Shown here: positions 36,401 to 46,531 of the stretch, piece after piece
Numbering within the stretch: the stretch's first letter is position 1
Layout of the letters: each line of letters opens with the position of its first letter
Source of the DNA: Leptasterias polaris
Lineage: Eukaryota > Echinodermata > Asteroidea > Forcipulatida > Asteriidae
Assembly (NCBI GenBank): GCA_037783415.1
Contig: JAZGTN010000094.1
Coordinates: 620,001-684,000 of the forward strand
DNA: 64,000 nucleotides
Reading direction: 5' to 3'
Program-made: the position numbers and the translations under genes
The notes under the pieces: model-generated
The model's database searches: none
Told to the model about the DNA's origin: nothing
What the model saw: the letters and a program-made list of their open reading frames with translations, nothing else

Positions 36401-36524
36401 CTGCTGTCTTGTCTTCACTACCGGGGTCTATTCTGGTGAATTTGGTCTCATCATCACAAAGTATCGGCAAAAGAAAACTGCTCACAATAACTCCCAGGCA
36501 CAAAAAGAGTTGGTAGGATGCCAT
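15578..36524 (-). CDS. Secreted CAP-domain protein with EGF and ShKT modules
   Basis: Twelve exons join in frame on the minus strand to give 536 residues. The start is ATG at 36522-36524 (context ATCAACATGG) because it opens a signal peptide of about 23 residues (MASYQLFLCLGVIV and on); an ATG further upstream in frame would bury it. Next comes an acidic, RS-ending linker (to residue 110). The CAP domain (about 128-300) shows HNNYRRN, WDDDL, GHYTQ-IVW and CNYGPGG signatures. A Cys-rich hinge (PYxxGxxCSxC) follows, then EGF, ShKT, EGF, EGF, EGF, ShKT. Each EGF has six cysteines with a CxCxC core; each ShKT has six cysteines ending CxxxCxxC. Neither ShKT shows a Lys-Tyr dyad, so channel blocking is not supported. 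It should act outside the cell, perhaps in matrix, immunity or venom-like secretions; the exact role is unknown. Confidence 0.88.
15889..15981 (-). CDS. CAP gene exon 11: EGF-like module 4
   Basis: This 93-nt exon is phase 1 at both ends. It encodes DCDVMCYNNG, a CKCEC core and GWHGEDC. Donor is GTGAGA. Confidence 0.85.
17514..17603 (-). CDS. CAP gene exon 10: EGF-like module 3
   Basis: This 90-nt exon is phase 1 at both ends. It encodes ECNIQCVHG, a CQCTC core and GWMGDSC. Confidence 0.85.
17884..18313 (-). repeat. tRNA-derived SINE copy, minus orientation
   Basis: Read on the minus strand it starts with GTCGTGGCCGAGCGGTTAAG (A box) and holds a B box GGTTCGAGTCC-like sequence near 18236-18247. 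It ends in a TAT-rich tail near 17890. The body matches the copies at 28485 and 48744. It lies in the CAP gene intron between exons 9 and 10. Confidence 0.8.
18461..18556 (-). CDS. CAP gene exon 9: EGF-like module 2
   Basis: This 96-nt exon is phase 1 at both ends. It encodes six cysteines with a CMCDC core and ends PWTGGSC. Confidence 0.85.
18656..19119. mobile_element. 464-bp foldback element with exact 9-bp duplication
   Basis: The ends are TACTCCTAGAACTATGAG and its perfect inverse, CTCATAGTTCTAGGAGTA. GAAGTACGT flanks both sides (18647-18655 and 19120-19128). A second, inner inverted pair (CCAACTGGTAATGCTGCGCG near 18698 and its inverse near 18820-18845) makes a further hairpin. A 9-bp duplication points to a Mutator-type transposase. 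It sits between CAP exons 8 and 9. Confidence 0.75.
19251..19367 (-). CDS. CAP gene exon 8: ShKT module 1
   Basis: This 117-nt exon is phase 1 at both ends. Six cysteines lie in the spacing 6-8-12-3-2, ending LCPALCGVC, which is typical of ShKT domains. It has KQW where ShK-type channel blockers have a Lys-Tyr dyad. Confidence 0.82.
19508..19600 (-). CDS. CAP gene exon 7: EGF-like module 1
   Basis: This 93-nt exon is phase 1 at both ends. The cysteine spacing is C-x3-C-x10-C-x-C-x-C-x8-C, ending GWTGTLC. Confidence 0.85.
20068..20097 (-). CDS. CAP gene exon 6: 30-nt micro-exon
   Basis: A 30-nt exon (acceptor CTTTTCAG, donor GTAAGT) encodes SDCSLLDQGC with both ends in phase 1. It was found by frame continuity between the exons on either side. 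Confidence 0.75.
20375..20463. repeat. Short hairpin repeat
   Basis: The arms TTGGAGCCGGCCGGAAGTGC and GCACTTCCGGCTCCAA form an imperfect stem around a loop of about 35 bases. It may be a tiny MITE in the intron between CAP exons 5 and 6. Confidence 0.5.
20626..20717 (-). CDS. CAP gene exon 5: Cys-rich hinge
   Basis: This 92-nt exon restores the split glycine and encodes GNVNGHSPYQIGQQCSLCSS and then NCKNGLC. The layout matches the hinge after CAP domains in PI15/CRISPLD-type proteins. Confidence 0.85.
20955..21545. repeat. Diverged direct duplication in CAP intron 4
   Basis: Segments 20960-21125 and 21385-21545 share AACAGGGAAAGCCTTCAAAG, TTGGATGA and ACAAGTA in the same order. They have no coding frame and lie between CAP exons 4 and 5. 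Confidence 0.55.
22369..22493 (-). CDS. CAP gene exon 4: CAP C-terminal part
   Basis: This 125-nt exon continues HYTQ with IVWAHTKKIGCAM and ends LLVCNYGPG, the CAP2 signature. Donor GTAGGT splits a glycine codon. Confidence 0.9.
22494..24438. other. CAP intron 3, no recognised feature
   Basis: This 1.9-kb intron was scanned for exons and repeats. Only short open frames without domains were seen. Confidence 0.35.
24439..24678 (-). CDS. CAP gene exon 3: CAP core
   Basis: The exon has 80 codons between acceptor ACTTCCAG and donor GTACAC. It shows TWDDDLESMAAEYAKEC, YQHVGQNLAYS and, at its end, VCGHYTQ. These are the helix-1 pair, the GxNL motif and half of the CAP1 signature. Both ends are phase 0. 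Confidence 0.9.
24800..24965 (+). repeat. Degraded SINE remnant
   Basis: A B-box-like GGTTCGAATCCCAGTCAAG is followed by GTGTCCTTGAGCAAGAAACT. Both words are shared with the SINE family at 28485 and 48744, but the A box and the tail are lost. Confidence 0.4.
25898..26050 (-). CDS. CAP gene exon 2: start of CAP domain
   Basis: The exon has 51 codons between acceptor TGCTTCAG and donor GTAAGC. It contains MLVAMHNNYRRNVPG, the HNxxR signature at the start of CAP domains. Both ends are phase 0. Confidence 0.87.
26182..27354. mobile_element. 1,173-bp TIR element in CAP intron 1
   Basis: The left end, ATAGGTTTTCTCGGTCAATT, is matched inversely by the right end (AATTTGACCGAGAAAACCTA, closing with T). 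AAT adjoins both ends, a possible 3-bp duplication. The inside is full of AATTGAATG/CATTCAAATT words, and a 49-bp block (CTGAATGCCCGAATTCTGAA and on) is tandemly doubled at about 27195-27290. No transposase frame was seen. Confidence 0.65.
27376..27610 (-). mobile_element. Probable LINE 3' ends with (TCAA)n tails
   Basis: On the minus strand, GAATAAAGTATTTGTTTTGA is followed by AAAGTCAA and a (TCAA)n tract at about 27388-27434. A second, similar tail lies at 27541-27600. Microsatellite-tailed 3' ends of this kind are common for CR1/L2-type LINEs. Confidence 0.4.
28485..28905 (+). repeat. tRNA-derived SINE copy, plus orientation
   Basis: The head GTCGTGGCCGAGTGGATAAG carries an A box and B box GGTTCGAGTCC lies at 28552-28562. 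The body includes CTTAAGCAAGACACTTAACC and GCGCTATATAAAAT, and a (TTA)n tail ends near 28905. The head is Leu/Ser-tRNA-like, but the unit of about 420 bp is a SINE, not a tRNA gene. It is the most complete copy in the window. Confidence 0.88.
28906..33230. other. CAP intron 1, no gene recognised
   Basis: The intron between CAP exons 1 and 2 is about 10.1 kb. In this part the longest open frames (29344-29733 on minus, 30260-30607 on plus) show no domain. A GA-rich microsatellite lies at about 32772-32790. Confidence 0.35.
29423..29443. repeat. Poly(G) run of 21
   Basis: An unbroken run of 21 G lies in CAP intron 1. Such runs are prone to length error in assemblies. Confidence 0.9.
33371..33544. 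mobile_element. 174-bp MITE flanked by TA
   Basis: GACCTTATGCATTGACGTCA at the left is the near-inverse of TGACGTCATATGCATAAGGTC at the right. TA lies on both sides, as for Tc1/mariner-type or similar elements. It is nested inside the hAT-like element. Confidence 0.6.
34030..34186. mobile_element. 157-bp palindromic MITE with exact 9-bp duplication
   Basis: Two arms of about 57 bp, each carrying CAGGAGAGATGAGGCCACTT followed by AGCATAAATT, face each other around a short AT-rich loop. CTGCGGCTC occurs at 34021-34029 and again at 34187-34195. The 9-bp duplication suggests mobilisation by a Mutator-type transposase. Confidence 0.8.
34450..35007 (-). other. Open frame of 185 codons, function unknown
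   Basis: This is one of the longest uninterrupted frames in the window. It starts MPGRPGQPARFVFSVKH and is rich in K, R, F and L. No domain, zinc finger or catalytic motif was recognised. It lies inside the decayed hAT-like element (33234-35343), so it could be an eroded element product or chance. The opposite strand also has an open frame over part of it, which weakens the case. Confidence 0.2.
36195..36524 (-). CDS. CAP gene exon 1: signal peptide and acidic linker
   Basis: The exon has 110 codons ending RSRSRGYTQ before donor GTAAGC. The hydrophobic stretch spans residues 5-21. The linker is rich in D, E and K with a short RS run. It ends at a codon boundary. Confidence 0.85.
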
Positions 36525-39500
36525 GTTGATCTTGAGAGAAATTATCCTGAGTTGAACGGTCTTGACTGCATGCATACACTGTAACAATTAGATTGCTATG
36601 GATGAGTTAAGACCAGCGGGTGTCAAACTGTTTCGACCGGCAGCGTGCTATGCTGAGGCCAAAGGACTCCAAGTTACTCAAGTTAGTTAGGACTGGTGCA
36701 ACGTCGTTTAGTTTGGTTTCTCTTGCTCTGACCATGCTCTGACGGCTGCAAATCTTGACGTTTCCCTTAATATAGCCAGATTTGATGCCTTGTGGAGTAG
36801 TCCATTTTTTCACAGGGAGTATGTTTGTAACGAAGATTTATTACGGTGAATGAGATTTGACTTTAGACTTGTCTCGTGCGTTTCGCGGCAATAGCGCATG
36901 TTATATGCCAATGCTTCGGTGCTACTTCCTGAAAGTGAAGCATCTCTGCCAACGTGGCCGGATTGGAGTGTTTTTCAGGAGGGGAGCAATGTGTGAAGTT
37001 GAAAACATCCAGAAAGAAACTTCCTTACTGAATCGAGAACAACATTCTCACTCAATAATGTAGACAATTTAATACAAACGTGTACGGGCGTCAGGATATG
37101 ATATAGTACCAATTGTTTTCTGAAGAATAAATACATTCCGTTACTCTCGTTTCAAGAATGTCGTGATAAGTAATTGATTCCGTGAGATGTTGTTCGTTCT
37201 CGTTCTCATCCTTTTGGTTCAAGGAACAGTCCAATGCACAGGTTCTTGAAGAAGGATGGGCACTAGAGTGTTCACATGTTTTGCCGCGTTTTTGCGGATA
37301 GGTCAAACACATCTCAGTTTCGCAAATGACAACATTTGTGAGTATTTATGATCGACACTGCCACCGCCGCCAAATTATTGCATGGGTGTTCGATTCAAGA
37401 CACGTTTTACGAGTTCTATGGAGCTTTTTCTAAAACGTTATTTTTGAAAAAGAACATTTCAGTTCTGGTGGGTTTTATTTATTTATACAATTGAAAACAA
37501 TGAACTATTTTTTGTAGTAATATTGTTCCCTTCGACTAGGTTGTTTGAATCTGTTTGTTCGATAAACGTCAATACGCCAACTGACGTCTCCCGATAATAA
37601 CTGAACACAATCCTCCATTGCCCTACAAGTGTCGTTTTTCATCATTCTAATTAAAGATAACAACATTTTAAGATTGTCCACAGTTTAAAGGGTGTGTACA
37701 ACATTGGTATAGATTGAAAATATAAATGTTCACATACTTGCACATAACTTACATGGTATAAAGATGGTCGTGGTGGAAAACTTCCCTTGAAATAGTTTTG
37801 CTTAAAATGCTATAGTTTTTAGGAAATGAGTAAAACGATTATAGTCTTATCACTGATGATAAAATCCGATGTTTAAAAACATATAATGTTTTTTTCACTG
37901 TTTTCTCATTACTCCGAAGACCGATTGAGCTTTAAAATTCACAGGTTTGTTATTTCATGTGTATGTTGGGTCACATCAAATGTTGATAGGCCTACTCTTT
38001 GACAATTATTACCAATGTTGCACATTGTCTTTAATTAAAAGCTCTAGTTTGTCAATTACGGTAAAACTTTAGGCTTTTCAAAGTTCCACATGACTACACT
38101 GCAAACAATGCACGATCTTTTCAAAAATTATCAAGGCTTGTCATTTTAATAACAAAAAGTCTATTCTATACTTGAAACGTTTTATGGTCCGTGTACTATC
38201 GCAGAATTGTGTTACAATTGAAGATAGGTGGTCTATAATGACACCACAAATGGTATTTTGATTAACAAAATAAATATCTGTAATGGATCAGTTTTTATAT
38301 TAATTTCTGGACAAAAGCACTTTGTAGAAAAAGCCCAGCATAAACATCGACCACCCAAACAAAAAAATAATAATAAAATAAAATAAAAATAAGATAATAA
38401 TAATTAATTAATTAATTAATAAAATAGGGGGCCTATTATAAAAGTATACATTATCAAGCGCGCATGGAAACACTCTCCTAGAAAAAGAAGAAGAAGAAAT
38501 AATCTCAAACGCAAAGGGTCTAATTTCATGAAGCCTGTAAGTAGACGGGTTTTTGGTGTGTTTTGTTTGTTTGTTGGGTTGTTGGGTTGTTTGTTTGTTT
38601 GTTTGTTTGTTTGTTTGTTGTTGTTGTTTTTGTTTTTTGTTTATTTTTGGGGGTGTGTGTGAGTTTGGGAGTTTTTTGGGGGTAGGGTTTCTTACGGATC
38701 GATCATTGGCAGAATTTCTATTTAATAAACACTGCTAACTGTAAGTAAAGCAGAAGGTACGCTATTTTGCTGGCGGTTAATTTTCTTGTTAGCGGATATG
38801 TGACGCAACGATGCAAATCCGGTGTGAACGCGCACACCTCGATCGTTTATGAAACTTTGACCCAGGTTGATTTAGCACGCTATCTGTGCTTTTTTAATTT
38901 AATTAAACTTGCATCTAATCCCCATTGGCCAGTGAGATAGCGCGAGTGTAGATTTCAGTGAGTAGCTATAGGGCCTGTATGTGTCAAAACTTGAAGACAA
39001 AATAAGAAGAGAAAAAAACTAAACAAAAACGAAAGCTTCAAAATGAACTGTTAATAAAGTGAGGGAGATGATTTGAGATCATGACTAAATTATATAAAGT
39101 TAGTATGAAAGACCTGTCTACGAACATTTACTGGAGCGGTGGGTCAATGAGCCAATGTAAAACACAAATGGAAACTACAAAGAAACCTGCATTCATATCA
39201 AAGCATATTTATTGAGGGTGACTGATCATAGGGTCCGAATTACCCGTATCCAAACGATGAATGCAAGCTTCTCTTGTCATGATGGACAGGCGCTGCTGTC
39301 CTAAATGTTATGGCATTTCTCCAGGGTGTTATCCCTGACATACAGGAACTACCTAATATTAATCACATCCAAGTATTATTAATAAAGATATTCTTAAAGT
39401 ACCGACACAAGTTTCTTGTTTAGAAATGTTAAATCGTTCATTATTTTATTGAGTTACATAGTTTGCCTTTCTCTATGGTTTAAACACCATGCATCCAAAT

Positions 39501-39900
39501 TTGTTTTCGTCGTTTGCATAAAACCAATCGCGCTGAGAAAAATAAACTGTTATAAACAAACAGTAGGCCTATAGGCAGTATATATACACGTCATTACAGA
39601 ATTGTGAAAACTACATCCAGACGCGTGCTTACTAACTTAATGTAATGCAATCTGTGAGTTTCAGTGAAGGAAGGTAAAATAGCTTGTTTAAATTAATATA
39701 TTTACTTTTATAACAATAACTTCCAAAGAGTATTTTTCCCTTTAACGCAGGAAATCCAGTGTCTGAGATAACTGTCTTTCAATGCTATTACAGTGAGTCA
39801 CTAGCGTCATGGGCTGTTTGTACGTATTTCCTATGGAGTATAGGTCTATCCTAACCCAATTTTACCAGTCCTAAACGTTTTGTACTGCCATTGATCTTTT
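36525..39900. other. Upstream of the CAP gene; no gene recognised
   Basis: No exon is recognised here. The promoter of the CAP gene should lie just above 36524. Simple repeats include an AATA/AATT-rich tract at 38365-38425 and (TTTG)n at about 38553-38640. The latter yields a spurious Phe/Cys/Val-rich open frame. Confidence 0.35.
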
Positions 39901-40254
39901 GATCCTCAGGTTCCAACTGTTCCCATGTGTGAACATGGTACATGCATGACCAACATCCATGTCTTGTTGTAAACATCACATTGCTCCGCCGGAAGGTAGA
40001 TCTAACATGCAGGGTTGGTTGGAACTTATAACAACATAACAAACAAATAATAATTGTAGTAAAAGGAACATTTTTATAAATTGTTAACATTTGATAGTTT
40101 CAATCGGGGAAAATTGATTAGTTTCAAATCGAAGCTCACTGATGTAAAGTTATGAGTAGCCATGTTTATACCCGGCCATTTGCGAGTATACCAGACTCAA
40201 AACATGATACACTCTCAAATCTCCCGGGTTTAGAACTGACCCGATTTCGGGTAC

Positions 40255-40410
40255 CAAGATTCAGAATTGATACAGTTACGGGTCAGTTTGATAATATACA
40301 GTTTCGGGTCAATTTGACACAGTTTCGGGTCAGAATTAAAACAGTTTTGGGTCAGTTTGACATAGTTTCAGGTCAGTTTGATACAGTTTAGGATCAGTTT
40401 AACACTGTTC
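40255..40410. repeat. Diverged 22-26 bp minisatellite
   Basis: Six to seven units of the type ACAGTTTCGGGTCAGTTTGA, with drift between copies. Confidence 0.7.
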
Positions 40411-41884
40411 CATGGTCATATACTAACCCAGAATTGTGCAAGGCCTACTACGATCCGGAACCCGTGTCAATTGTGACCCAGGAGCATTTAGACACGCTGC
40501 AAATCAGGTTACCGGGAACTTTCTACCAGGAGATCCTGCACACACAAAATAAAATAATCTCAAGTGCAGAAGTTGCTTACTATGTTTTTTTCTTTTAGAG
40601 GCCTAAAGTATAATTGGAATCATTAAAATGATGGCAGTTAATATAGAAATAGAAATGAAAGTCAAGGTCACTAATTGTTTTTATAATTTTATAAAGTTAC
40701 TGATAGTTAGCAATAATTATAACCATTTCAGCTCAAATTAATACCAACCAGTTATAAAGCTTTGGGGAAAATGAGAAGTGAACATGACTGATCGGGTTAA
40801 GGCCTAGAGATTGAAACAAAAGACGTGTGGTTGACAGACACAAGGCGCCTCAATTCCCATGAAAACCACACGATATACTTTGGACATTAGTCATATCAAG
40901 CAATTGTTCTTTGAAGAGGGCCTAAACTAATCATGTTAGCTGGTTGTTTGGATTGCTTCTAGGCATTTGTGTCAGTAATGCGTTGAGAATTTGAATTTGT
41001 TTACAATGCAGTTGTTACATCTCAACATCGGCAATTGTGTTTGTTAGGTTAATTTTCGTGTGTTTACTAACTTCATTGAATGGTGTTACTTATTCATAGA
41101 GTCGTGCCTCTCTTAAAAGGGTGCAAAGGCCAATCTCAGTCTAAAACATCTTGTTTTCCCGATGCTGCAGTCTGACTAAAATTGCCAATTCCTGGTGCCA
41201 TTAAAATGTAATTGATCAATGTCTTGTAAGAAGCAGCTGAGTTCCGTTTGGTATTTGATAGCATAGTTTCTGCATATAATTGGCAGTACATGTAAGAGTG
41301 AAATGGGTTGTATACAAACTGTGGGTAACATTGGTGGTCTTGGTCAGGCTGCTTGAACCGTTACAAGATGCGATAAATCGGTTGTAGTACTCAGTAGTAG
41401 GTTATGGCTCTTTGTGGATATTCTTTATATTCACATGAATTCATTTGGCTGAATAAATAATAATAATAATAATAATAATTTACTTAAAGTTCCATGGTCC
41501 GATTTTCGCTGAATTAATTTTGTAAAGAATATTTTTTTCTGATCAAACTTTGACAGATGATGCAAATCGAAAAATTTAAAACAAAATCTTTTGCATAAGC
41601 TCATAGTTGCGATGTGAAAATAACTTACCCTAAAAAAGGGTCGTTCTTAGTTTTTATTTAACAAAAGCCGTTAGCGACATCGCTGTTTTAGTCCAAGAGC
41701 AGTTATTATTTTTTTTCCAAAACAGTTATATTCATTTTTAAAAAAACACCAGTTATTCTTGGATAGGTGGGCTAGTGGATCAAGGCTACTTTGTGCATTT
41801 TTTTGTTTTGTGTAATTCTTGTCGGTATCGTGTTTCACAACTCCGATGGGAAGTGAGACATTTAGGGTCACTCAAATTGTATAG

Positions 41885-41960
41885 TTATTTTTAGTCCGTT
41901 TTGTTGTACTGTGGGTCGTGGGTTCGAATTCTACCTGGGTGAGATTCGAACCTGTTGATC
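41885..41960 (+). repeat. tRNA-like remnant
   Basis: A B-box-like GGGTTCGAATTC lies at about 41920, but no intact A box or cloverleaf could be drawn. It is probably the head of an old SINE. Confidence 0.25.
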
Positions 41961-42112
41961 CCCCCAGGAGTTTAAAAATCACACATCGGTTTTGCAACCC
42001 CCCCCCCCCCCTCCCCCCTCTTCAATTATGTTTAGGGTCGATCATACAGCTTGCTGTAACCCTGTTAAATCCACTTTGCGGGTTGGGATTGAGAACTTAG
42101 CCTGGTATGGGG

Positions 42113-42360
42113 TAGACTTGTTGACAAGTCGTTAATGGTGGTCGCGGTGGGTCGAGTCGCGTGTGGTGCTGTAGCGTAATAAAGAATGCTTACGCGAGAT
42201 CACTGCTCTCGCGCGAAGTTGCTGGCTGCCGACTCTTCGGTAAATGTGACCAGTCTTGAGAGCAGTAATCTCGCACAGGAGCAGCCCTCTCGCGGGATAT
42301 TGCAAGAAAGCCGTTCCGCTATCACCGCGACAGACATTTAACGACTTGTCCACAAGTCTA
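42113..42360. mobile_element. 248-bp MITE with exact 9-bp duplication
   Basis: The ends are TAGACTTGTTGACAAGTCGT and ACGACTTGTCCACAAGTCTA, inverse with one mismatch. GGTATGGGG occurs at 42104-42112 and 42361-42369. The interior is GC-rich with repeated CTCGCG words. The 9-bp duplication points to a Mutator-type transposase. Confidence 0.8.
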
Positions 42361-42484
42361 GGTATGGGGATGGGCAGAGGACTCGGAGTCCTATAGTTTT
42401 ATTGCTTACCTGTGAAATACGCTTATGCTTAACGGAAGAGTTTACTTTGGGTAACTGTCAAATGCATTAAATAACAAACCTGTG

Positions 42485-42775
42485 AAAATTTGGGCGCAAC
42501 TGGTCTTATTGTGCCTACAAAATTTACTGTGCCTACCACTACCAGTCTTACTGTGCCTACCAGTTTTAATGTGCCTACCACTAACAGTCTTACGAGGCCC
42601 ACCAGTCTTACTGGGCTTACCATCACCAGTCTTACCGAGGACCAGTCTTACTATAGGCCTACCAGCTTTTGCTGTGCCTACCACTACCAGTCTTACTGTG
42701 CCTACCAGTCTTACTTTGCCTACCAGTCTTGATGTGCCTACCACTTACCAGTCTTACTGTACGGCAGCTTTGTTG
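42485..42775. repeat. Minisatellite of CTGTGCCTACCA words
   Basis: Higher-order units mix CTTACTGTGCCTACCAGT with CTTACTGTGCCTACCACTAC. Spacing is 15-24 bp. Both strands stay open over parts, giving spurious Thr/Leu/Pro-rich frames. Confidence 0.75.
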
Positions 42776-42799
42776 TAGCATGGAGGTATGACAAAGCAA

Positions 42800-45700
42800 A
42801 CTCCCACACATAACGTCAAAGTATTGTCATTTTGATGCACGCCGTCAACGGCAAAAGTTTCTGGTTGGGCCTAATTTTTTGATTGATAATGACAAAAATT
42901 CAGAAGTGAAAAAATATCTAACTTGCATTTAATTAACCGATAAAAAAACAAATTATAAACAAGTTGAAATACCACTCCCGTTAAAAAAAAATGTACTCAA
43001 GTACCTGTTTAAACTTGAAGAAATAGACTTTTGCTGTTGGTAGACGACTGCGCGCACAGAATTAATCAAAGCTCTAAGTTAGGCCTACAGTTATATAAAA
43101 AAAATTGTGTGTATTTACTCGGAATGACGTCATTGTTTGCTCAGATTCTCCTATATTAGTTATCTCTATATGAAACTGATCTGTCACGTGATAGTCAATC
43201 AGTGGTGGTTGATTAGCAATGTCGCCATGATTTATCGATGTCATAAAATCTTCGCTTTGAATTAAAGGAAGAGACGAGTATGGAATGAAGGCCTTATCAT
43301 TATTGTAATTATGAGTTTTAGCGTTAAATTACTTATTAACTTGAAATAGTACGGAAAGTCTTTTAGATCGATGTATAGGTCTACCTGATTGCTATGGATT
43401 TAGCACTTTGGCCCGCGTTGGTAAACTTTTTATGTTTCGGGATTCAGTTTGATTATGCTGTCTGCATAATCAAACTGACCACTTCAACAAATAATTGGTG
43501 CATTTTAGGGCCTACATGTACTTTTAATTGTGTAGTAGGCCTAGAGGTTTAAATAATAGGCTAGGCATGGTTGGGCAAATATTCCAGGTTACTATCTACC
43601 AAACCATGTTCCCTTTAAGATTCTAATGCGAGTGTCATTGGAATTAAAGTGGTTGTATAGGAAAGTATTGGTTTATTTCCTTCGTCCATGGTTTGACTGA
43701 TGAGGCGAAATGCGATCGTGCTTTCACATATCCGGTCTCTTTTCCAACATGTGATGAAGCAGTTAGTTGCAGGGCGTTCTACATCGGCAACGACTTCTCT
43801 TGCCTTTCTCTTTAAAAGGAAGTGGCAAACCCTGATTACAACATCAAACAAACAAACAATCACCCCAACAAACAAACCATAAATAGAGTGGTGAACATCA
43901 ATTTACGCACCGGCTTTGTTTGAAAAAAGTCACCTCAAGTGAGCAAAGCATAAATCACAGCGCAATAATTACAGAGTCAGTATCTTGCTGGCGGCAAACT
44001 GTAATAATCTCTTCTTGGAAGTAGTGTAGGTTTTGGAAAGAACCAGTGGTGAATCAAATCTCGAAGTTCGAACAGACAGTAACCGGGGTCTTGTTAGAAA
44101 GACAAAGATCCACATGAAGATTATGTGTATGGTTGTCACCCGTAAACTACACACCATTCACAGCTTCAAACGTTACTTGTTGTCATTACCATTAGGTTTT
44201 CGTTGACCTTGAGTTTAAACATCTATGTGAGATGATTTTTGAAGACCCAGTTAAAACTTCATGTTGCAGACAACATGCTTTGATTGCTATGAAGCTTACT
44301 CTTCAATATTTGTTTAAATGACAGATTGACGGATTGTTCCACCGCATCCTAGTTACAATAACTTCCAATTCTACTCAACCGATAAGTTTCCTTCAATTCT
44401 CCATAAGTATGTTCTGATATATTTTATTCAAAAAACATTTTTCTCGTGAAGATAAAACCATTCTATTCACAAAACGGAGGTAAATGACTAGAATAATTGG
44501 ACGGCACATAATGTAAAACTAATTTAATTTACAACAGTATGTTGAGCAAAGATGACATTATGTACATCATAGCGTTAAGGTAAGGCAATCCTTCTATTTA
44601 CAATGACTTCAGGAATGGAGGACACTAAATAAATTATCATTTATCAAACGATTGTGAACCAAACCCCAATGATGCAATATACAACTGTACGTTCCACATA
44701 GGGGTAAACATGTATACATGTAGATACCTCAAACACTGGCTAGTTCTGATTCACGTTCATCCCGGGTTACGTAGAACCATAGTGGAAAGACAGAGGTAGA
44801 ACTTACTTCTAAATGAAGAATGTCTTTGTAAATGCCTCAATCTTAAAATCGAATTAATTGTCAAGTCAAAGTTAGTGATAGTACCAAACATCCACTGAAA
44901 TCTTGTTGTATCATATCACTTTGTGGAACAATTGAAGACATTTTCCAAATGGAATTGTGGTTTTAGCCTGTCATTTTACTTGTGGATAAGTTGAATTAAG
45001 TGCTGAGATTCACACTACAGATGAGTAAATTCAAAATTCATCTGAATTTTTGAGTGTAAATTCAACACTTTGATTGGCGACTAAGATCATTAGGTTATTT
45101 ACCATTAGCGAACTGAGGCTTTTTGTGAAATCTGGCCAACAAGACATCAACTTCATCTAGCAAGAAACAACATTATTTAACTGATTTAATTTTTGCATCA
45201 GTGACAAAGAATAAAGTAAATTTTACATTTTGCCCAACACTCATATGGCGCAAAAACTATAATGAGCTTCAAGTTTCACAGGCTGTTTTTCTTTATAAGC
45301 ATTTATCTGTATATATTTTATCCTCACTACAGTTGCTCTATGTTTTGGTATAATTTCAGATGTTGAAATCATTAAACACACTGGCGCCAACAATATATCT
45401 CTTGCAGAAGTAGTACCATTTGATATGTGACATCAAACACCTAATTGGAAGAAGTCTACATCCACTTTCTAGAGTAGAGTACAACATGCTGTCAAGACTA
45501 AATGACAGCTTTGTTCAAGACATAATACATGTAATATATATGTACTGGACAAACAACCAATTAGTGTTGGTTTTTAATGTGAATATAAATGAAAAAATAA
45601 GTCAAATTTTGGCTTGGCTTGCAGAAATAAAAACACAAGAGGTCACTCACTGGAAGATATTTTCAGCCATGCTGTCATTTACTTCAAAGCATGGCTGAAA

Positions 45701-46085
45701 AAGGGTGGCTTTACATTTTAATCTAACCGTTTAATGACAACAGAGGAAAAACAAATTAGCGAAATAATTCATTAACTAATCGTTCAGCTCATTATCTATC
45801 AAATATGTCAATGACTTACTTCACCACTGTATTATTGATACTCTCTTGTAACGAAAAGTAAGCCTTGGACACACAACTCATGGAGATCCTTTTTTAGAAT
45901 GTTTTCTTTCTTTATTTGTTTTTTGAGTATTTGCAAGTTCCTTTCTTTATACATAATAATAAAATTGTACTTTACAAACTGTTTTCTTGACTGCACAACA
46001 AGTGTTCTCCTCATTCCAGTACCAGGCAGGTACAATACGATCCAGCCAGAATTGACTAAAAACAGGTTATTATTGTCTCATACAT
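42800..46085. other. Spacer below the DRC4 gene
   Basis: No exon is recognised on either strand. Open frames at 43615-43875 and 45420-45698 show no domain. Confidence 0.3.
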
Positions 46086-46500
46086 GATCAAACTCCAGTT
46101 TATTCCAGTTCTTGCCAGAATCATAAAATTCTACCAAACAACTGCCAAGTGTGTTGCCATTCCAGTTTTAGCCAGATCCAACTGGATCCAACCAGTGTGA
46201 TTGAGTTTACTGTATATATGTACACGTTTGTCATGTACATGATCTACCTCCCCATCCATGTTAGGTCCAGCCAAAGTGATAAAAGAATGTTTTTTATTGT
46301 TGAGTGTAATAATAATATATATGTAAATGATCAACTTTCCAGTTCATTCTAGTTCCAGCCAGATCCAACAAGATAAAACCAGAATGATAAAGAGAAGCCA
46401 GGTTATATTGCTGAGTGCTATTGTAGTGTATGCACATGATCTGACTACCAGATCTATTCCAGTTCAGTCAGATCCCACATGATCCAACCAGAGTCTGGGT
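46086..46500. repeat. Diverged tandem repeat in DRC4 3' region
   Basis: Several blocks recur with the order GATCxACxxxCCAGTT, CCAGCCAGATCCAAC and CCAGAxTGAT, at irregular spacing of about 90-155 bp. They overlap the likely DRC4 3' untranslated region. Confidence 0.4.
46293..46298 (-). terminator. Candidate poly(A) signal of DRC4
   Basis: AATAAA on the minus strand about 235 bp past the DRC4 stop codon. A further candidate lies near 45909. Confidence 0.4.
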
Positions 46501-46531
46501 GATACAGTGTAGCTATGTACAATGTATACAT

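Noticed and set aside
36235..36584. Two plus-strand frames opposite CAP exon 1
   Set aside because: They are antisense shadows of the signal-peptide exon, with no splice or domain support.
38553..38738. A Cys/Phe/Val-rich membrane-like small protein
   Set aside because: It is the translation of a (TTTG)n microsatellite.
42429..42778. Val/Gly- and Thr/Leu-rich frames near 42.4-42.8 kb
   Set aside because: They translate the CTGTGCCTACCA minisatellite. Several frames are open at once.
45420..45698. A 92-codon plus-strand open frame
   Set aside because: No domain, no splice partner and AT-rich composition; chance length for this background.
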